DNA of 64,000 nt from Candidatus Flavonifractor merdavium (GCA_019119335.1 DWXF01000022.1:1-64000); one strand, 5' to 3'. Positions 51,630-60,963 are shown, counted from the stretch's first letter. Notes: generated from the sequence alone by a model not told the origin. Numbers and translations are program-made.

Positions 51630-52250
51630 ATGGCAGGCGGAATTTTCAATCCCGAAAATGGCTTTTACCGCGTGACGGAGAAGCTGGTGGACCTGGTACT
51701 GCTCAGCGTGTTCTGGCTGTTCTGCTGCATTCCGGTGGTGACCATTGGCCCCTCCACCGCGGCCCTCTATGATGCGGTGGTGCGCTGCCTCCGCCGGGAT
51801 GAGCGCAACAGCTGGGCCATCTTCTTCCGCACATTTCGGGCGAATTTAAAGGTAGGGACCCTGACCACCCTGGTGCTGCTGCCGGTGGCGGTGCTGCTGG
51901 TGTTTCTCCAGGGCCTGCTCTACCAGACCGCGGGGTCGTCGGCGGGCTACGTGCTCTATGTGGCCTATCAGTTTTTTCTCCTGCTGCCGCTGGGGATGAG
52001 CTGCTATCTCTTTCCGGTGCTGTCCCGGTTCACCTTCCGCACCGGGGGGCTGCTGCTCAACTGCGCCAAGCTGGCCGTGGCCCATTTGCCCTCCACCATC
52101 CTGATGGGGCTGCTGCTGGCCCTGTCCATCTGGTGCTGCTCCTATGTCCCGGTGCTGGCCGCCGTGCTGCCTGCCCTGCTGGCACTGGCCCACTCCTGGC
52201 CGCTGGAGCGCATCTTCCGGCCCTATATCCAGGCCCAACAAGACGAATAA
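51630..52250 (+). CDS. YesL/DUF624 family membrane protein
   Basis: A 206-aa membrane protein with about five helices. The start GIFNPENGFYRVTEKLVDLVLLSVFWLF and CIPVVTIGPSTAALYDAVVRCL are diagnostic of the YesL/DUF624 family, often located next to sugar ABC transporters. Here it lies beside the sialic acid locus but on the other side of convergent genes. AAGGGGG lies before the ATG. Function unknown. Confidence 0.88.
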   Translation: MAGGIFNPENGFYRVTEKLVDLVLLSVFWLFCCIPVVTIGPSTAALYDAVVRCLRRDERNSWAIFFRTFRANLKVGTLTTLVLLPVAVLLVFLQGLLYQTAGSSAGYVLYVAYQFFLLLPLGMSCYLFPVLSRFTFRTGGLLLNCAKLAVAHLPSTILMGLLLALSIWCCSYVPVLAAVLPALLALAHSWPLERIFRPYIQAQQDE

Positions 52251-52281
52251 AAAAAGAGACCGCCTCCGGCGGTCTCTTTTT
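52251..52281. terminator. bidirectional terminator
   Basis: AGAGACCGCC and GGCGGTCTCT with a TCC loop, flanked by A7 and T8. It separates the YesL gene from the GDSL hydrolase gene. Confidence 0.93.
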
Positions 52282-52282
52282 T

Positions 52283-52924
52283 TTACAGCAATGTGGGGAC
52301 GAGCTCCGCCAGTTTCCGGGCCAAAAGCCGGTGGCTCTCCTTTGTCAGGTGCATGTGGTCCACGGTGTTCTGAGCCAGGCCCAGCTGGTTGGCATCCAGA
52401 AAGGAGCACCCCTGCTCTCTGGCGGCGGCCCGGAACTGGCCGGGCAGCCGGAGGGACTTTTCCACGCACCCGGCCCCCATCTCCTGGGCCACAGGGGAGC
52501 GCTCCACTCCCTTGCCGATGGCCAGCGGGGCGATCACCAGGATGTTGGCCCCGCCCGGCCCCCAGCAGTCTATGGTCCGGGCCTTCCGGACCAGCCGGGT
52601 CAGGCCCTTTCCAATGGCACAGGCGTTGGCGCCCAGCCGCTCTTTGGTGTCGTTGGTGCCCAGCATGATCACCAGCAGGTCCACCGGGGCGTGGCTGTTC
52701 AGGCAGGGATAGAGATAGGGCAGGGCGGGCATTCCCTCCTCCACCGGGTCCTCAAAAACCGTAGTGCGTCCGGGCAGACCCTCCTCCACCACCAGATAGT
52801 CCCGGCCCAGGAGCGCCTGCAGCAGGCAGGTCCATCGCTCCTCCTCCCCAAAGCGGAAGGAGGGGGCCTCGGGGCTGTATCCGTGGGTGTTGGAATCCCC
52901 CAGACAGACGATATGCCGGCGCAC
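52283..52924 (-). CDS. SGNH/GDSL-family esterase
   Basis: A 213-aa cytoplasmic SGNH hydrolase. Block I is CLGDSNTHGYS (nucleophile S11), block III LGTNDTKERLG, and block V DHMHLTKESH with the catalytic Asp/His. No signal peptide. It sits immediately after the ROK-like gene (stop and start adjacent), at the end of the sialic acid locus. Removal of O-acetyl groups from imported sialic acid is a reasonable guess, but other acyl sugars are possible. Confidence 0.88.
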   Translation of the reverse strand: MRRHIVCLGDSNTHGYSPEAPSFRFGEEERWTCLLQALLGRDYLVVEEGLPGRTTVFEDPVEEGMPALPYLYPCLNSHAPVDLLVIMLGTNDTKERLGANACAIGKGLTRLVRKARTIDCWGPGGANILVIAPLAIGKGVERSPVAQEMGAGCVEKSLRLPGQFRAAAREQGCSFLDANQLGLAQNTVDHMHLTKESHRLLARKLAELVPTLL

Positions 52925-54304
52925 TTACTTCAGCTCGGGCAGGGAGGCGGCGGCCACCGACTGACCCACCCGGCGGGCCTTCTCGTCGGGCAGGGTGGGG
53001 ATGATCTTTCCGGAGAGCTCCGGGTACTCGTCGGCCAGCACCTGCTTGCAGGTGTCCAGAATGATGTCGCCGCCCTTGCCGGACATGACCCGGCCCAGCA
53101 GCAGCACGTGCTTGAAGCCGTAGAAGTGGTGGTACAGGGCCAGGGAGTGGCCCAGATACACGCCGATGGAGCGGTAAATGGTCTCCGCCGGGGAGTTGGG
53201 GCTCTCCATGATCTTCTGGACTTCCTTCAGCTTCTCGGCGGGGGAGAGGTCGGGGGAGAGGTTGATACCGGCGGCGGGGGCCAGCTTGATCACGCCGTCC
53301 TGAGAGAAATACTTCACGCCGCAGCCGATGTCGCCGGACCACTCGTCTTCCATGGCGGCAGGATTGGCGTCCACGGGGGCGAAGGCCAGCTCGTTGAGCC
53401 AGCCGGTGATGTTGCCGTTCTGGTCCACGTAGCCCACCGCCTCGCTGGTGCCCATGGCGATGCCCATGATGTTGTTTTCCTCCAGGCTCATGGCCCCGGC
53501 CAGGGCGGACACGTCGCCGTCGTTGGCCACCACGTAGGGCACATCGCCGAAGGTGTCGGTGATGGCCCGGATGTAAATATCCTTCACCTTGGCGTCAAAG
53601 TCCTCCTTGGACACCTTCAGGAACAGGGAGGCCACCATGGTGCGGTTTTCGATGTAGATGCCGGCGGAGGACACGCCCACTGCGTCCACCCGGGGCATGT
53701 GCGCGGCGGCCGACTTGAGGGCGGCCACAATGCCGTCGTAGTGGTAGTCGGGGTCGGAAGTGGTCTTGGGGTGCCACACCACCTCCTCGGAGAACACCGG
53801 CTCGCCGTCGATCACGGCGGACACCTTCCGGTCGGAGCCGCCCGCGTCAAAGCCGATGCGGCAGCCGCCCAGGTGGCGGCCTACCGCCTGAGGATTGCTG
53901 TACTCGGCGGGCAGGGCGTCGCAGAATACCACCTCAAAGGGCTTTTCATAGACGTTGGACATGAACTCGGCGTCGAAGGACCGCTGTCCCCCCGCGCACC
54001 AGGTGGCCTTCATGGCCTCAAAAATATCCTTGTCGCCGCAGATATAGACCTTGAAGCCGCCCATGTACCACAGCATGGTCTTGATCAGCCGGTCCACGTA
54101 GTACCGGTCGGCCTGGGCCATCTCCGGGGTGCCGTGGATGAAGGTATGGTATACCGCCACCTCGCCGCCGGCCCGCTCCACCGCCACGCCCAGGGGCTTT
54201 TTGGCGTCCTTTAGAAAGGCCTGAAAGAATTTGCCCAGAGGCAGAAAGCCGGGGTCCAGCTCCGGGCTGTGCTTGACGGAGACCTCAATTCCAAGATGAT
54301 TCAT
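52925..54304 (-). CDS. ROK/ASKHA-fold protein, putative amino sugar kinase
   Basis: A 459-aa protein with an actin-like ATPase fold: phosphate loop GFDAGGSDRKVSAVIDG at about residues 150-166, preceded by an unusual 150-residue N-terminal region, and a second half with NDGDVSALAGAMSLEENNIMGIAMGTSEAVG. The ROK zinc motif CxCGxxGC is not present, so it is a divergent member. In context it could phosphorylate GlcNAc or ManNAc, the one step otherwise missing from the locus. Divergent from the epimerase gene, with AAAAGGAGGAG upstream. Confidence 0.65.
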   Translation of the reverse strand: MNHLGIEVSVKHSPELDPGFLPLGKFFQAFLKDAKKPLGVAVERAGGEVAVYHTFIHGTPEMAQADRYYVDRLIKTMLWYMGGFKVYICGDKDIFEAMKATWCAGGQRSFDAEFMSNVYEKPFEVVFCDALPAEYSNPQAVGRHLGGCRIGFDAGGSDRKVSAVIDGEPVFSEEVVWHPKTTSDPDYHYDGIVAALKSAAAHMPRVDAVGVSSAGIYIENRTMVASLFLKVSKEDFDAKVKDIYIRAITDTFGDVPYVVANDGDVSALAGAMSLEENNIMGIAMGTSEAVGYVDQNGNITGWLNELAFAPVDANPAAMEDEWSGDIGCGVKYFSQDGVIKLAPAAGINLSPDLSPAEKLKEVQKIMESPNSPAETIYRSIGVYLGHSLALYHHFYGFKHVLLLGRVMSGKGGDIILDTCKQVLADEYPELSGKIIPTLPDEKARRVGQSVAAASLPELK

Positions 54305-54384
54305 AGAAACCTCTCCTCCTTTTGTATGAAACAGACAGCATTCCTTGCTTATAGGCTATCAGTTTTTTTAAATCTGTCAAGCAT

Positions 54385-54404
54385 ATTTTCAGAGTTTTGA
54401 AAAT
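54385..54404. promoter_or_regulatory. palindromic operator candidate in the divergent sialic acid promoter
   Basis: ATTTTCA-N6-TGAAAAT is a perfect 7-bp-arm dyad midway between the ROK-like and epimerase genes, next to a TTGACA on each strand. A TGAAAAT half-site recurs at 56589-56595 before the ABC transporter. The RpiR-family protein encoded in the locus is the likely ligand. Confidence 0.55.
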
Positions 54405-54420
54405 TATTTTCTTTTTTCCC

Positions 54421-54449
54421 TTGACGGGGCGTAAACCGGCGGGTATGAT
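54421..54449 (+). promoter_or_regulatory. promoter of the epimerase-rpiR operon
   Basis: TTGACG (54421-54426) and TATGAT (54444-54449) are 17 nt apart, about 50 nt before the epimerase start. Confidence 0.8.
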
Positions 54450-54498
54450 GGAGGCAGTTCAAGCCGTTTTTAAGTTTGGAAAGGTGGGTTTGATAGCA

Positions 54499-55710
54499 AT
54501 GGATATGACCGCGCGCCTGCAAGGGCATCAGAAGTGGATCCAGGAGGAGCTGGAGCGCAGCGTAGCCTTCTGGCTGAACAACGGAATGGACCTGGTCCAC
54601 GGGGGGGTCTATACCTGTCTGGACCGGGAGGGCAAGGTGTTTTCCACCGACAAGAGCGTGTGGATGCAGGGCCGGTGCGCCTGGACCTTTGCCTACCTGT
54701 GCCACGTGTACGGGGTTAAAGAGGAGTGGCTGAAGGCCAGCCGCAGCTGTCTGGACTTTATGGAGAAGTACTGCATCAACCGGGCCGCGGGCAATCGGAT
54801 GTACTTCACCGTCACCGCCGACGGCAAGCCCCTGCGCCAGCGCCGGTACTGCTTCTCCGAGGGCTTTTACGCCATTGCCAACGCGGAGTATTACGGCGTC
54901 ACCGGGGAGAAGGTGTGCCTGGAGCGGGCCCGGGCGGCCTATGAGCTGATCTGGAATCTGAACCAGGGCCTCATCAAGGACCCCACCGGCCTGGGCGCCA
55001 AGACCATTCCCGAGACCCGGTCCGGCCGGGCTCTGGCCAATCCCATGATCTACCTGAATATCACCTCCGTCCTCCGTCGGGTGGATCCGGAGCAGGAGGC
55101 CCTGTACGACCAGCGGGCCAAGCAGTGTGTGGAGGAGATTTTCCGCTACCATTACAAGCCCGAGCTGGGCTGCACCCTGGAGAGTGTGGGCCCCAACGGG
55201 GAGTTCCGGGGCGACGTGACCGAGGGCCGGGTGGTCAATCCCGGCCACGACATCGAGTGCTCCTGGTTCCTGATGGAGGACGCCAACCGTCGGGGGGACA
55301 AGGACCAGCACGCCACGGCGGTGAAGATCTTCGACCAGGCCATCAACGCCGGCTGGGACTATCAGTACGGCGGCCTGCTCTACTTTATTGACTGCCTGGG
55401 CCGTCCCCCCGAGGCCTATGAGCACGACATGAAGCTGTGGTGGCCCCACGACGAGATCCTGATTGCTTCTCTGATGATCTACCGTGACACCGGCGACGAG
55501 AAGTACCTGACCTGGTTCGAGCGTACCCTGGACTACTGTAAGGAGCACTTCTCCGACCCCGAGTTCGGCGACTGGTACGGCTATCTCCGCCGGGACGGCA
55601 AGCCCACGGAGCCCGCCTGCAAGGGCAGCACCTTCAAGGGCCCCTTCCACCTGCCGCGCATGCTCATCATGTGCGACCGGATGCTGGACCAGCTGTTGAA
55701 CAAGGAATGA
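54499..55710 (+). CDS. N-acylglucosamine 2-epimerase
   Basis: AGE/RenBP-type enzyme interconverting ManNAc and GlcNAc without phosphorylation. It is 403 aa from the ATG at 54499 (AAGGTGGG upstream). The (alpha/alpha)6-barrel motifs GGVYTCLDREGKV, NPGHDIECSWFLMEDA and WWPHDEILIASLMIY contain the conserved catalytic His residues. It replaces NanE/NanK of the Escherichia route; Bacteroides uses a comparable epimerase for sialic acid. First gene of a pair with the RpiR regulator. Confidence 0.93.
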   Translation: MDMTARLQGHQKWIQEELERSVAFWLNNGMDLVHGGVYTCLDREGKVFSTDKSVWMQGRCAWTFAYLCHVYGVKEEWLKASRSCLDFMEKYCINRAAGNRMYFTVTADGKPLRQRRYCFSEGFYAIANAEYYGVTGEKVCLERARAAYELIWNLNQGLIKDPTGLGAKTIPETRSGRALANPMIYLNITSVLRRVDPEQEALYDQRAKQCVEEIFRYHYKPELGCTLESVGPNGEFRGDVTEGRVVNPGHDIECSWFLMEDANRRGDKDQHATAVKIFDQAINAGWDYQYGGLLYFIDCLGRPPEAYEHDMKLWWPHDEILIASLMIYRDTGDEKYLTWFERTLDYCKEHFSDPEFGDWYGYLRRDGKPTEPACKGSTFKGPFHLPRMLIMCDRMLDQLLNKE

Positions 55711-55720
55711 GGGGGCGCCT

Positions 55721-56581
55721 ATGCCCTTGGGTAATGTTTTTGAAAAAATCAACACTGAGTATTACGAATTGACCAGTGCAGAGAAAAAGGTGGCCGACTA
55801 CGCAGTGATCCACCAGCAGCGCACCCAGTTCATGTCCATCTCCGAACTGGCGGAGGAGGCGGGGGTGGCGGAGGCCACCATCTCCCGTTTTTGCCGCCGG
55901 CTGGGCTATAAGGGATACAGTGCGTTCAAGCTGGCCATTGCCACCGCCACCGCCACCGCCGGCCGGGGCGAGCAGTCCCCCAGGGAGGACCAGGTGCTGT
56001 CGGCGGACAGCGTGCAGGAGATGGCCCGGAAGGTGTATGACGCCGATCTGGCGGCCATGACCCAGACCCTGGAGCTTGTCCAGCCGGAGACCATCCGCAA
56101 GGCGGCGGATCTGCTGGTGTCGGCCAACCGGGTGCTGTGCATGGGACAGGGGGGCTCCATGATCCTGGCCCAGGAGTGCGCCCATCTGTTCAGCACCGTA
56201 CAGCCCAATTTTGTTCCCGTGATGGACTCCCACCTGCAGGCCATGGCCGCCGCCCAGCTGACGCCGGGAGACGCGGTGATCTACTTCTCCTACTCCGGTT
56301 CCACCAAGGAGCTGCTGAAAAACCTCCGTATCATCCGGGAGCGGAAGGCCAGGGTGCTGCTGATCACCCGTTTCCCCAAGTCCCCCGGCGCCTCCTTCGC
56401 CGACGTGGTGCTCCAGTGCGGCTCCCGGGAGGGTCCGCTGCAGGGCGGCTCCGTGGCCGCCCGTATCGCCCAGCTCTATCTGCTGGACGTGCTCTTCGGC
56501 GAGGTGTGCCGCCGGGACCCGGAGGGCTGTCTGAGGAGGCAGGAGATGGTGGCCGAGGTGCTGTCTGATAAGCATATCTGA
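55721..56581 (+). CDS. RpiR/MurR-family transcriptional regulator
   Basis: A 286-aa regulator with an N-terminal HTH_6 domain (about 1-77; LAEEAGVAEATISRFCRRLGYKGYSAFKLA) and a C-terminal SIS sugar-phosphate binding domain (about 120-260; YFSYSGSTKELLKNLR). It lies 10 nt after the epimerase gene. It likely senses ManNAc-6-P, GlcNAc-6-P or a related sugar phosphate and controls the divergent and downstream promoters, both of which have TGAAAAT elements. Confidence 0.92.
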   Translation: MPLGNVFEKINTEYYELTSAEKKVADYAVIHQQRTQFMSISELAEEAGVAEATISRFCRRLGYKGYSAFKLAIATATATAGRGEQSPREDQVLSADSVQEMARKVYDADLAAMTQTLELVQPETIRKAADLLVSANRVLCMGQGGSMILAQECAHLFSTVQPNFVPVMDSHLQAMAAAQLTPGDAVIYFSYSGSTKELLKNLRIIRERKARVLLITRFPKSPGASFADVVLQCGSREGPLQGGSVAARIAQLYLLDVLFGEVCRRDPEGCLRRQEMVAEVLSDKHI

Positions 56582-56645
56582 CGGCGGTTGAAAATGAAAG
56601 AAATTTGCAGAAGGAAAAAGCGAAGAAAAAATTTTTGAAATCGTA

Positions 56646-56674
56646 TTGACAAATCCTGTACGGAACTGTACAAT
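56646..56674 (+). promoter_or_regulatory. promoter of the sugar ABC transporter operon
   Basis: TTGACA (56646-56651) and TACAAT (56669-56674) are 17 nt apart. CTGTAC is repeated across the spacer and -10 and could be a second control site. Confidence 0.88.
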
Positions 56675-56735
56675 CTATACAACGGTTCCTTTGTAGGAAA
56701 GAAGCAATTTTATAAAAAATGAGGAGGATATGACT

Positions 56736-58085
56736 ATGAACATGAAGAAACCGCTTGCCCTCCTGCTGGCCGCTGGCATGACCCTCGGCCTGGCTGCCTG
56801 CGGCGGTACCCAGGGCAGCACCCAGTCCCCCGCTGCCGGCGGCGAGACCGGCGGCAGCAACACCGGCAGCACGGTGGAGCTGAGCCTGTGGGCCTTCAAC
56901 ATCGGCGGCTTTACCGAGGCTTCCAACTGGGATTCCCTGATCGCCGCCTTTAACGAGGCCAACCCCGGCATCAATGTCACCGTCACCCCCATCAACTACC
57001 AGGACGGCGACCAGAAGCTGACCACCGCCATCAGCTCCAACAATGCCCCCGACATCATCTTTGAGGGTCCCGAGCGCATCGTGGGCAACTATGCCCGCAA
57101 CGGCCTGATGGTGGACCTGGGCGACCTGTGGACTTCCGGCGGCTCCGACATCGCCGAGGGTATCTCCTCCGTGTCCCAGCTGGACGGTACTTACTATATG
57201 TATCCCCTGAGCGTGGCCGCCCACTGCATGGCCATTAACTACGAGGCCTTTGAGGCCGCCGGCGCCCTGCAGTATCTGGACGAGGAGAACCGCACCTGGA
57301 CCACCGACAACTTCGTGAAGGCCATGGAGGCCGTTCGCGATGCCGCCGCTAACGGCACCATCGCTGTAAAGGTTCCCGGTATCATCTACTGCGGCGCTCA
57401 GGGCGGCGACCAGGGCACCCGTGCTCTGGTGAACAACCTGTACTCCGACTACTATGTCAATGAGGACGGCACCTCTTATCTGGCCAACAGCGAGAATAAC
57501 GTGAAGGCCCTGACCCTGCTGCAGGATATGGTGAACAACGGCTCTATGAGCGCCAACGCCAGCTTCGCCGCTGCCGACGAGCTGCAGGCCTTTGCCAACC
57601 AGACCGCCGCCGTGACCTTCTGCTGGAACTACTCCAACTACACCCAGTATGCCGAGCAGACTCAGTTCACTCCCTTCGCCATGGCTTTCCCCTCTGACGA
57701 CGGTGTGCCTGAGCTGGAGATGGCCGGCCCCTATGGCTTTGGTATCTTCAACAACGGCGACGAGGCCAAGATCGAGGCCGCCAAGAAGTTCATCCAGTTC
57801 ATCTGCGACGACCAGACCGCCGGCGTGGAGGCTGTGAAGACCACCGGCTTCTTCCCCGTGCACTCCAGCTGGGGCGACGTCTATGCCGATGCCGAGGACG
57901 CCGAGCTCCGCGCTCCCTTTGCTCTGATGAGCGATTATCTGGGCCGTTACTACAACCTGACCGGCGGTTGGACCGAGCAGCGCGCCCTGTGGTGGCCCAT
58001 GCTGGCTGAGATCATGACCACCGGCGCCGACGTGCAGACCGCGGCTGACAACTTTGTTCAGCAGGCTAACGCCAACATCGGCTGA
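56736..58085 (+). CDS. ABC transporter sugar-binding lipoprotein
   Basis: A 449-aa family 1 extracellular solute-binding protein. The ATG at 56736 is chosen because GGAGG ends 8 nt before it (the in-frame ATG at 56730 is too close). Lipobox LAAC at C22, followed by a Gly/Ser/Thr linker. FNEANPGINVTVTPINYQDG and SSNNAPDIIFEGPERIV are typical. Linked to nanA and nagAB, it most likely binds sialic acid or a sialoside. It precedes two permeases behind a partial terminator. Confidence 0.92.
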   Translation: MNMKKPLALLLAAGMTLGLAACGGTQGSTQSPAAGGETGGSNTGSTVELSLWAFNIGGFTEASNWDSLIAAFNEANPGINVTVTPINYQDGDQKLTTAISSNNAPDIIFEGPERIVGNYARNGLMVDLGDLWTSGGSDIAEGISSVSQLDGTYYMYPLSVAAHCMAINYEAFEAAGALQYLDEENRTWTTDNFVKAMEAVRDAAANGTIAVKVPGIIYCGAQGGDQGTRALVNNLYSDYYVNEDGTSYLANSENNVKALTLLQDMVNNGSMSANASFAAADELQAFANQTAAVTFCWNYSNYTQYAEQTQFTPFAMAFPSDDGVPELEMAGPYGFGIFNNGDEAKIEAAKKFIQFICDDQTAGVEAVKTTGFFPVHSSWGDVYADAEDAELRAPFALMSDYLGRYYNLTGGWTEQRALWWPMLAEIMTTGADVQTAADNFVQQANANIG

Positions 58086-58131
58086 CCCTGAGCCGACAAG
58101 CCTGACGTGAGGTAACAATGTTGTGCCCGCT

Positions 58132-58162
58132 CCCTGAGAGGGGGCGGGCACATTTTTTATCT
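58132..58162 (+). terminator. partial terminator between binding protein and permeases
   Basis: A 13-bp stem (58132-58144 with 58150-58162; one T-G wobble) with a TGAGA loop is followed by T6. As the permease genes lack an obvious promoter of their own, it probably lowers their expression relative to the binding protein. Confidence 0.85.
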
Positions 58163-58211
58163 CCGGGAGGTCCCGGACAAGCGATACTAGATTGAAAGAG
58201 GGGAGAGACTC

Positions 58212-59147
58212 ATGGCGCAAAACACCGTAGCGGCTCCGGCCCAGACCAAGCCAAAGAAGCAGAAGCCATCCCAATTCTCCGGCATGAGCAAGGCATTGGT
58301 CCGGAGAGAGACCATTTCCGCCTACTTATTCCTGCTGCCCAGCCTGATTTTCTTTGTTTCCTTTGTGGTGGTACCCATGTTTATCTGCGTGGTGTACAGC
58401 TTCCTGGACTACGGTCTGGGCGGCGTAAAGGGCTTTGCTGGATTTGATAACTACATCAAATTATTTCAGGACCCCGTTTTCCACCGGGGCTTTCTGAACA
58501 CGGTGCTCATCGTGGTGGTGGCGGTGCCCACGGTTACCGCCTTCTCCCTGTGGGTGAGCTCCGCCATCTACAAGATGCACCCCCTGCCCCGCTCCTTCTT
58601 CCGCTGTGTGTTCTACCTGCCGGTGGTCACCGGCTCGGTGGCCATCACCGTGGTGTGGAAGTGGATCCTCCACCCCTATTACGGCCTGCTCAACCAGGTG
58701 GCCGGCACCGGTACCTTTGACTGGCTGGGCAATCAGCACACCGCCATCTGGTTTATCATCCTGATTCTGTTTACCACCTCCATCGGCCAGCCCATCGTGC
58801 TGTATGTGGCGGCCCTGGGCAACGTGGACCAGTCCCTGGTGGAGGCCGCTCAGGTGGACGGCGCCACCAAGCTCCAGGTGTTCTGGAAGATCAAATGGCC
58901 CCAGATCATGCCCACCACCCTGTACGTACTGGTCATCACCACCATCAACTCCTTCCAGTGCTTCGCCCTCATCCAGCTGCTGACCAAGGGCGGCCCGCTG
59001 AACTCCACCATGACCATCATGTATCAGGTGTACGACACCGCCTACCGGCTCAACGATCTGGGCTACGCCAACGCCATCGGCGTGGTGCTGGCCATCATCA
59101 TCGCCATTTTCTCCGCGGTCCAGTTCAAGCTGGCCAAGACTGAGTAA
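58212..59147 (+). CDS. ABC transporter permease (MalF-like)
   Basis: A 311-aa permease with six helices and a 30-residue charged N-terminus. The EAA loop reads EAAQVDGATKLQVFWKIKWP, with LYVLVITTINSFQCFALIQLLT following. GAGGGGAGAG lies upstream of the ATG. It pairs with the next permease; the ATPase is encoded at the end of the locus. Confidence 0.94.
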   Translation: MAQNTVAAPAQTKPKKQKPSQFSGMSKALVRRETISAYLFLLPSLIFFVSFVVVPMFICVVYSFLDYGLGGVKGFAGFDNYIKLFQDPVFHRGFLNTVLIVVVAVPTVTAFSLWVSSAIYKMHPLPRSFFRCVFYLPVVTGSVAITVVWKWILHPYYGLLNQVAGTGTFDWLGNQHTAIWFIILILFTTSIGQPIVLYVAALGNVDQSLVEAAQVDGATKLQVFWKIKWPQIMPTTLYVLVITTINSFQCFALIQLLTKGGPLNSTMTIMYQVYDTAYRLNDLGYANAIGVVLAIIIAIFSAVQFKLAKTE

Positions 59148-59162
59148 GGGGGGAGAGAGAAC

Positions 59163-60008
59163 ATGAAAGCGAAAACCACCGATCTGAGCGGAACGTCCAC
59201 CGGCTATAAGGTATTTGCCGCCGTGGTGCTGGTGCTGCTGGCGATTTTCTTCCTGTTCCCCCTGTACTGGATCGTCACCGGCTCCTTCAAGAACGTCATT
59301 GAGATCAACGCCAACTATCCCATCTGGTTCCCCCAGAACCCTACTGTGGAGAACTACGCCGAGCTGTTTGAGCGCCCCGCGTTTAAGTGGCTGTTCAACA
59401 TCATCTTCATCTCCGCCGCCGCCATGGTGCTCACCTGCCTCACCGCCGCGCTGGCCGGCTATGCCCTGGGCAAGAAGCGGTTCTATGGCCGGGCCGTCCT
59501 GTTTACCATTATTATCTGCGCCATGGCCCTGCCCAAGCAGGTCATTGTTATCCCCCTGCTGCAGGAGATGACCTTCTTCCACATGAACGACAACCTGTGG
59601 GCCGTGATTCTGCCCACCGTGGGCTGGCCCTTCGGCGTGTTCCTGATGAAGCAGTTCTCCGAGACCATCCCCAACGAGATCCTGGAGGCGGCCCGGGTGG
59701 ACGGCGCGGGCGAGCTGCGTACCTTCTTCAGCGTGGTGTTCCCCATGATCAAGCCGGGCATCGGCGCGCTGGCTATCTTTACCTTCGTCAATACCTGGAA
59801 CGACTACTTCCTCCAGCTGGTCATGCTGACCAGTGACAAGAACTGGACCCTGCCCCTGGCCATCGCCAACCTGCAGGGTGAAATGTCCACCGACTTCGGC
59901 CTGATCATGGCCGGTGCGGCCCTGGCGGCCATCCCCATTGTGGTGGTGTTCATCGCCTTCCAGAAATACTTCACGCAGGGTATTGCCATGGGCGCGGTAA
60001 AGGGTTAA
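59163..60008 (+). CDS. ABC transporter permease (MalG-like)
   Basis: A 281-aa permease with six helices. The EAA loop is EAARVDGAGELRTFFSVVFP, and the MalG-type C-terminus (FIAFQKYFTQGIAMGAVKG) is present. It starts 15 nt after the first permease and forms the second half of the membrane channel. Confidence 0.95.
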   Translation: MKAKTTDLSGTSTGYKVFAAVVLVLLAIFFLFPLYWIVTGSFKNVIEINANYPIWFPQNPTVENYAELFERPAFKWLFNIIFISAAAMVLTCLTAALAGYALGKKRFYGRAVLFTIIICAMALPKQVIVIPLLQEMTFFHMNDNLWAVILPTVGWPFGVFLMKQFSETIPNEILEAARVDGAGELRTFFSVVFPMIKPGIGALAIFTFVNTWNDYFLQLVMLTSDKNWTLPLAIANLQGEMSTDFGLIMAGAALAAIPIVVVFIAFQKYFTQGIAMGAVKG

Positions 60009-60042
60009 AATTGTATATCAAGATTGAGAGAAGGATTGTAAT

Positions 60043-60948
60043 ATGAGCGACCTGAAAAAGTACCAGGGCGTCATCCCTGCTTTTTATGCCTGCTATGATG
60101 AGGCGGGCAACATTTCTCCCGAGGGCGTCCGCGCCCTGACCCGGCACCTGATCGGCAAGGGGGTCAACGGCCTGTATGTGGGCGGTTCCTCCGGCGAGTG
60201 CATCTACCACAGCGTGGCTGAGCGTAAGCTGGTGCTGGAGAACGTGATGGCCGAGGCCAAAGGCAAGGTGGTCATCATCGCCCATGTGGCCTGCAACAAC
60301 ACCGCCGACTCCTGCGAGCTGGCCGCCCACGCCGAGAGCCTGGGCGTGGACGCCATCGCCGCCATCCCTCCCATCTATTTCCACCTGCCTGAGTACGGTA
60401 TTGCCCAGTACTGGAACGATATTTCCGCCGCCGCTCCCAATACCGACTTCATCATCTACAACATCCCCCAGCTGGCCGGCGTGGCCCTCACCCCGTCCCT
60501 GCTGGCTGAGATGAAGAAGAACCCCCGTGTCATCGGTGTGAAGAACTCCTCCATGCCCGTCCAGGATATCCAGATGTGGCGGGACGCCGGGGTTATCGTG
60601 TTCAACGGGCCCGACGAGCAGTACATCTCCGGCCTGGCCATGGGCGCCTGCGCCGGTATCGGCGGCACCTACGCCGTCATGCCCGAGCTGTTCCTGAAGA
60701 TTTACGACCACTTCCAGAAGGGCGAGATGGAGCCCGCCCGTCAGATCCAGAACGACATTGACCGCATCATCTATAAGATGTGCTCCGCCCACGGCAACCT
60801 GTATGCCGTGATGAAGGCCATTCTGGCCAAGAGCGGCGTGGTCTGCGGCTCTGTCCGCAAGCCCATGCCCGGCCTCATTGACAGCGATGCCGCCGTGGTG
60901 GACGAGGCCGCCGCCATGATCGCCGCCGCCATCGCCAAGTATTGCTGA
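60043..60948 (+). CDS. nanA: N-acetylneuraminate lyase
   Basis: Aldolase splitting N-acetylneuraminate into ManNAc and pyruvate; (beta/alpha)8 barrel of the DHDPS/NAL family, 301 aa. The carboxylate loop is GGSSGECIYHS, the catalytic Tyr Y139 (IIYNIPQLAG) and Schiff-base Lys K167 (IGVKNSS), closely matching Y137/K165 of E. coli NanA. Assignment to NAL over other family members is supported by nagB, nagA and the epimerase next to it. Confidence 0.93.
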   Translation: MSDLKKYQGVIPAFYACYDEAGNISPEGVRALTRHLIGKGVNGLYVGGSSGECIYHSVAERKLVLENVMAEAKGKVVIIAHVACNNTADSCELAAHAESLGVDAIAAIPPIYFHLPEYGIAQYWNDISAAAPNTDFIIYNIPQLAGVALTPSLLAEMKKNPRVIGVKNSSMPVQDIQMWRDAGVIVFNGPDEQYISGLAMGACAGIGGTYAVMPELFLKIYDHFQKGEMEPARQIQNDIDRIIYKMCSAHGNLYAVMKAILAKSGVVCGSVRKPMPGLIDSDAAVVDEAAAMIAAAIAKYC

Positions 60949-60963
60949 TAGGAGAAAACCGGT

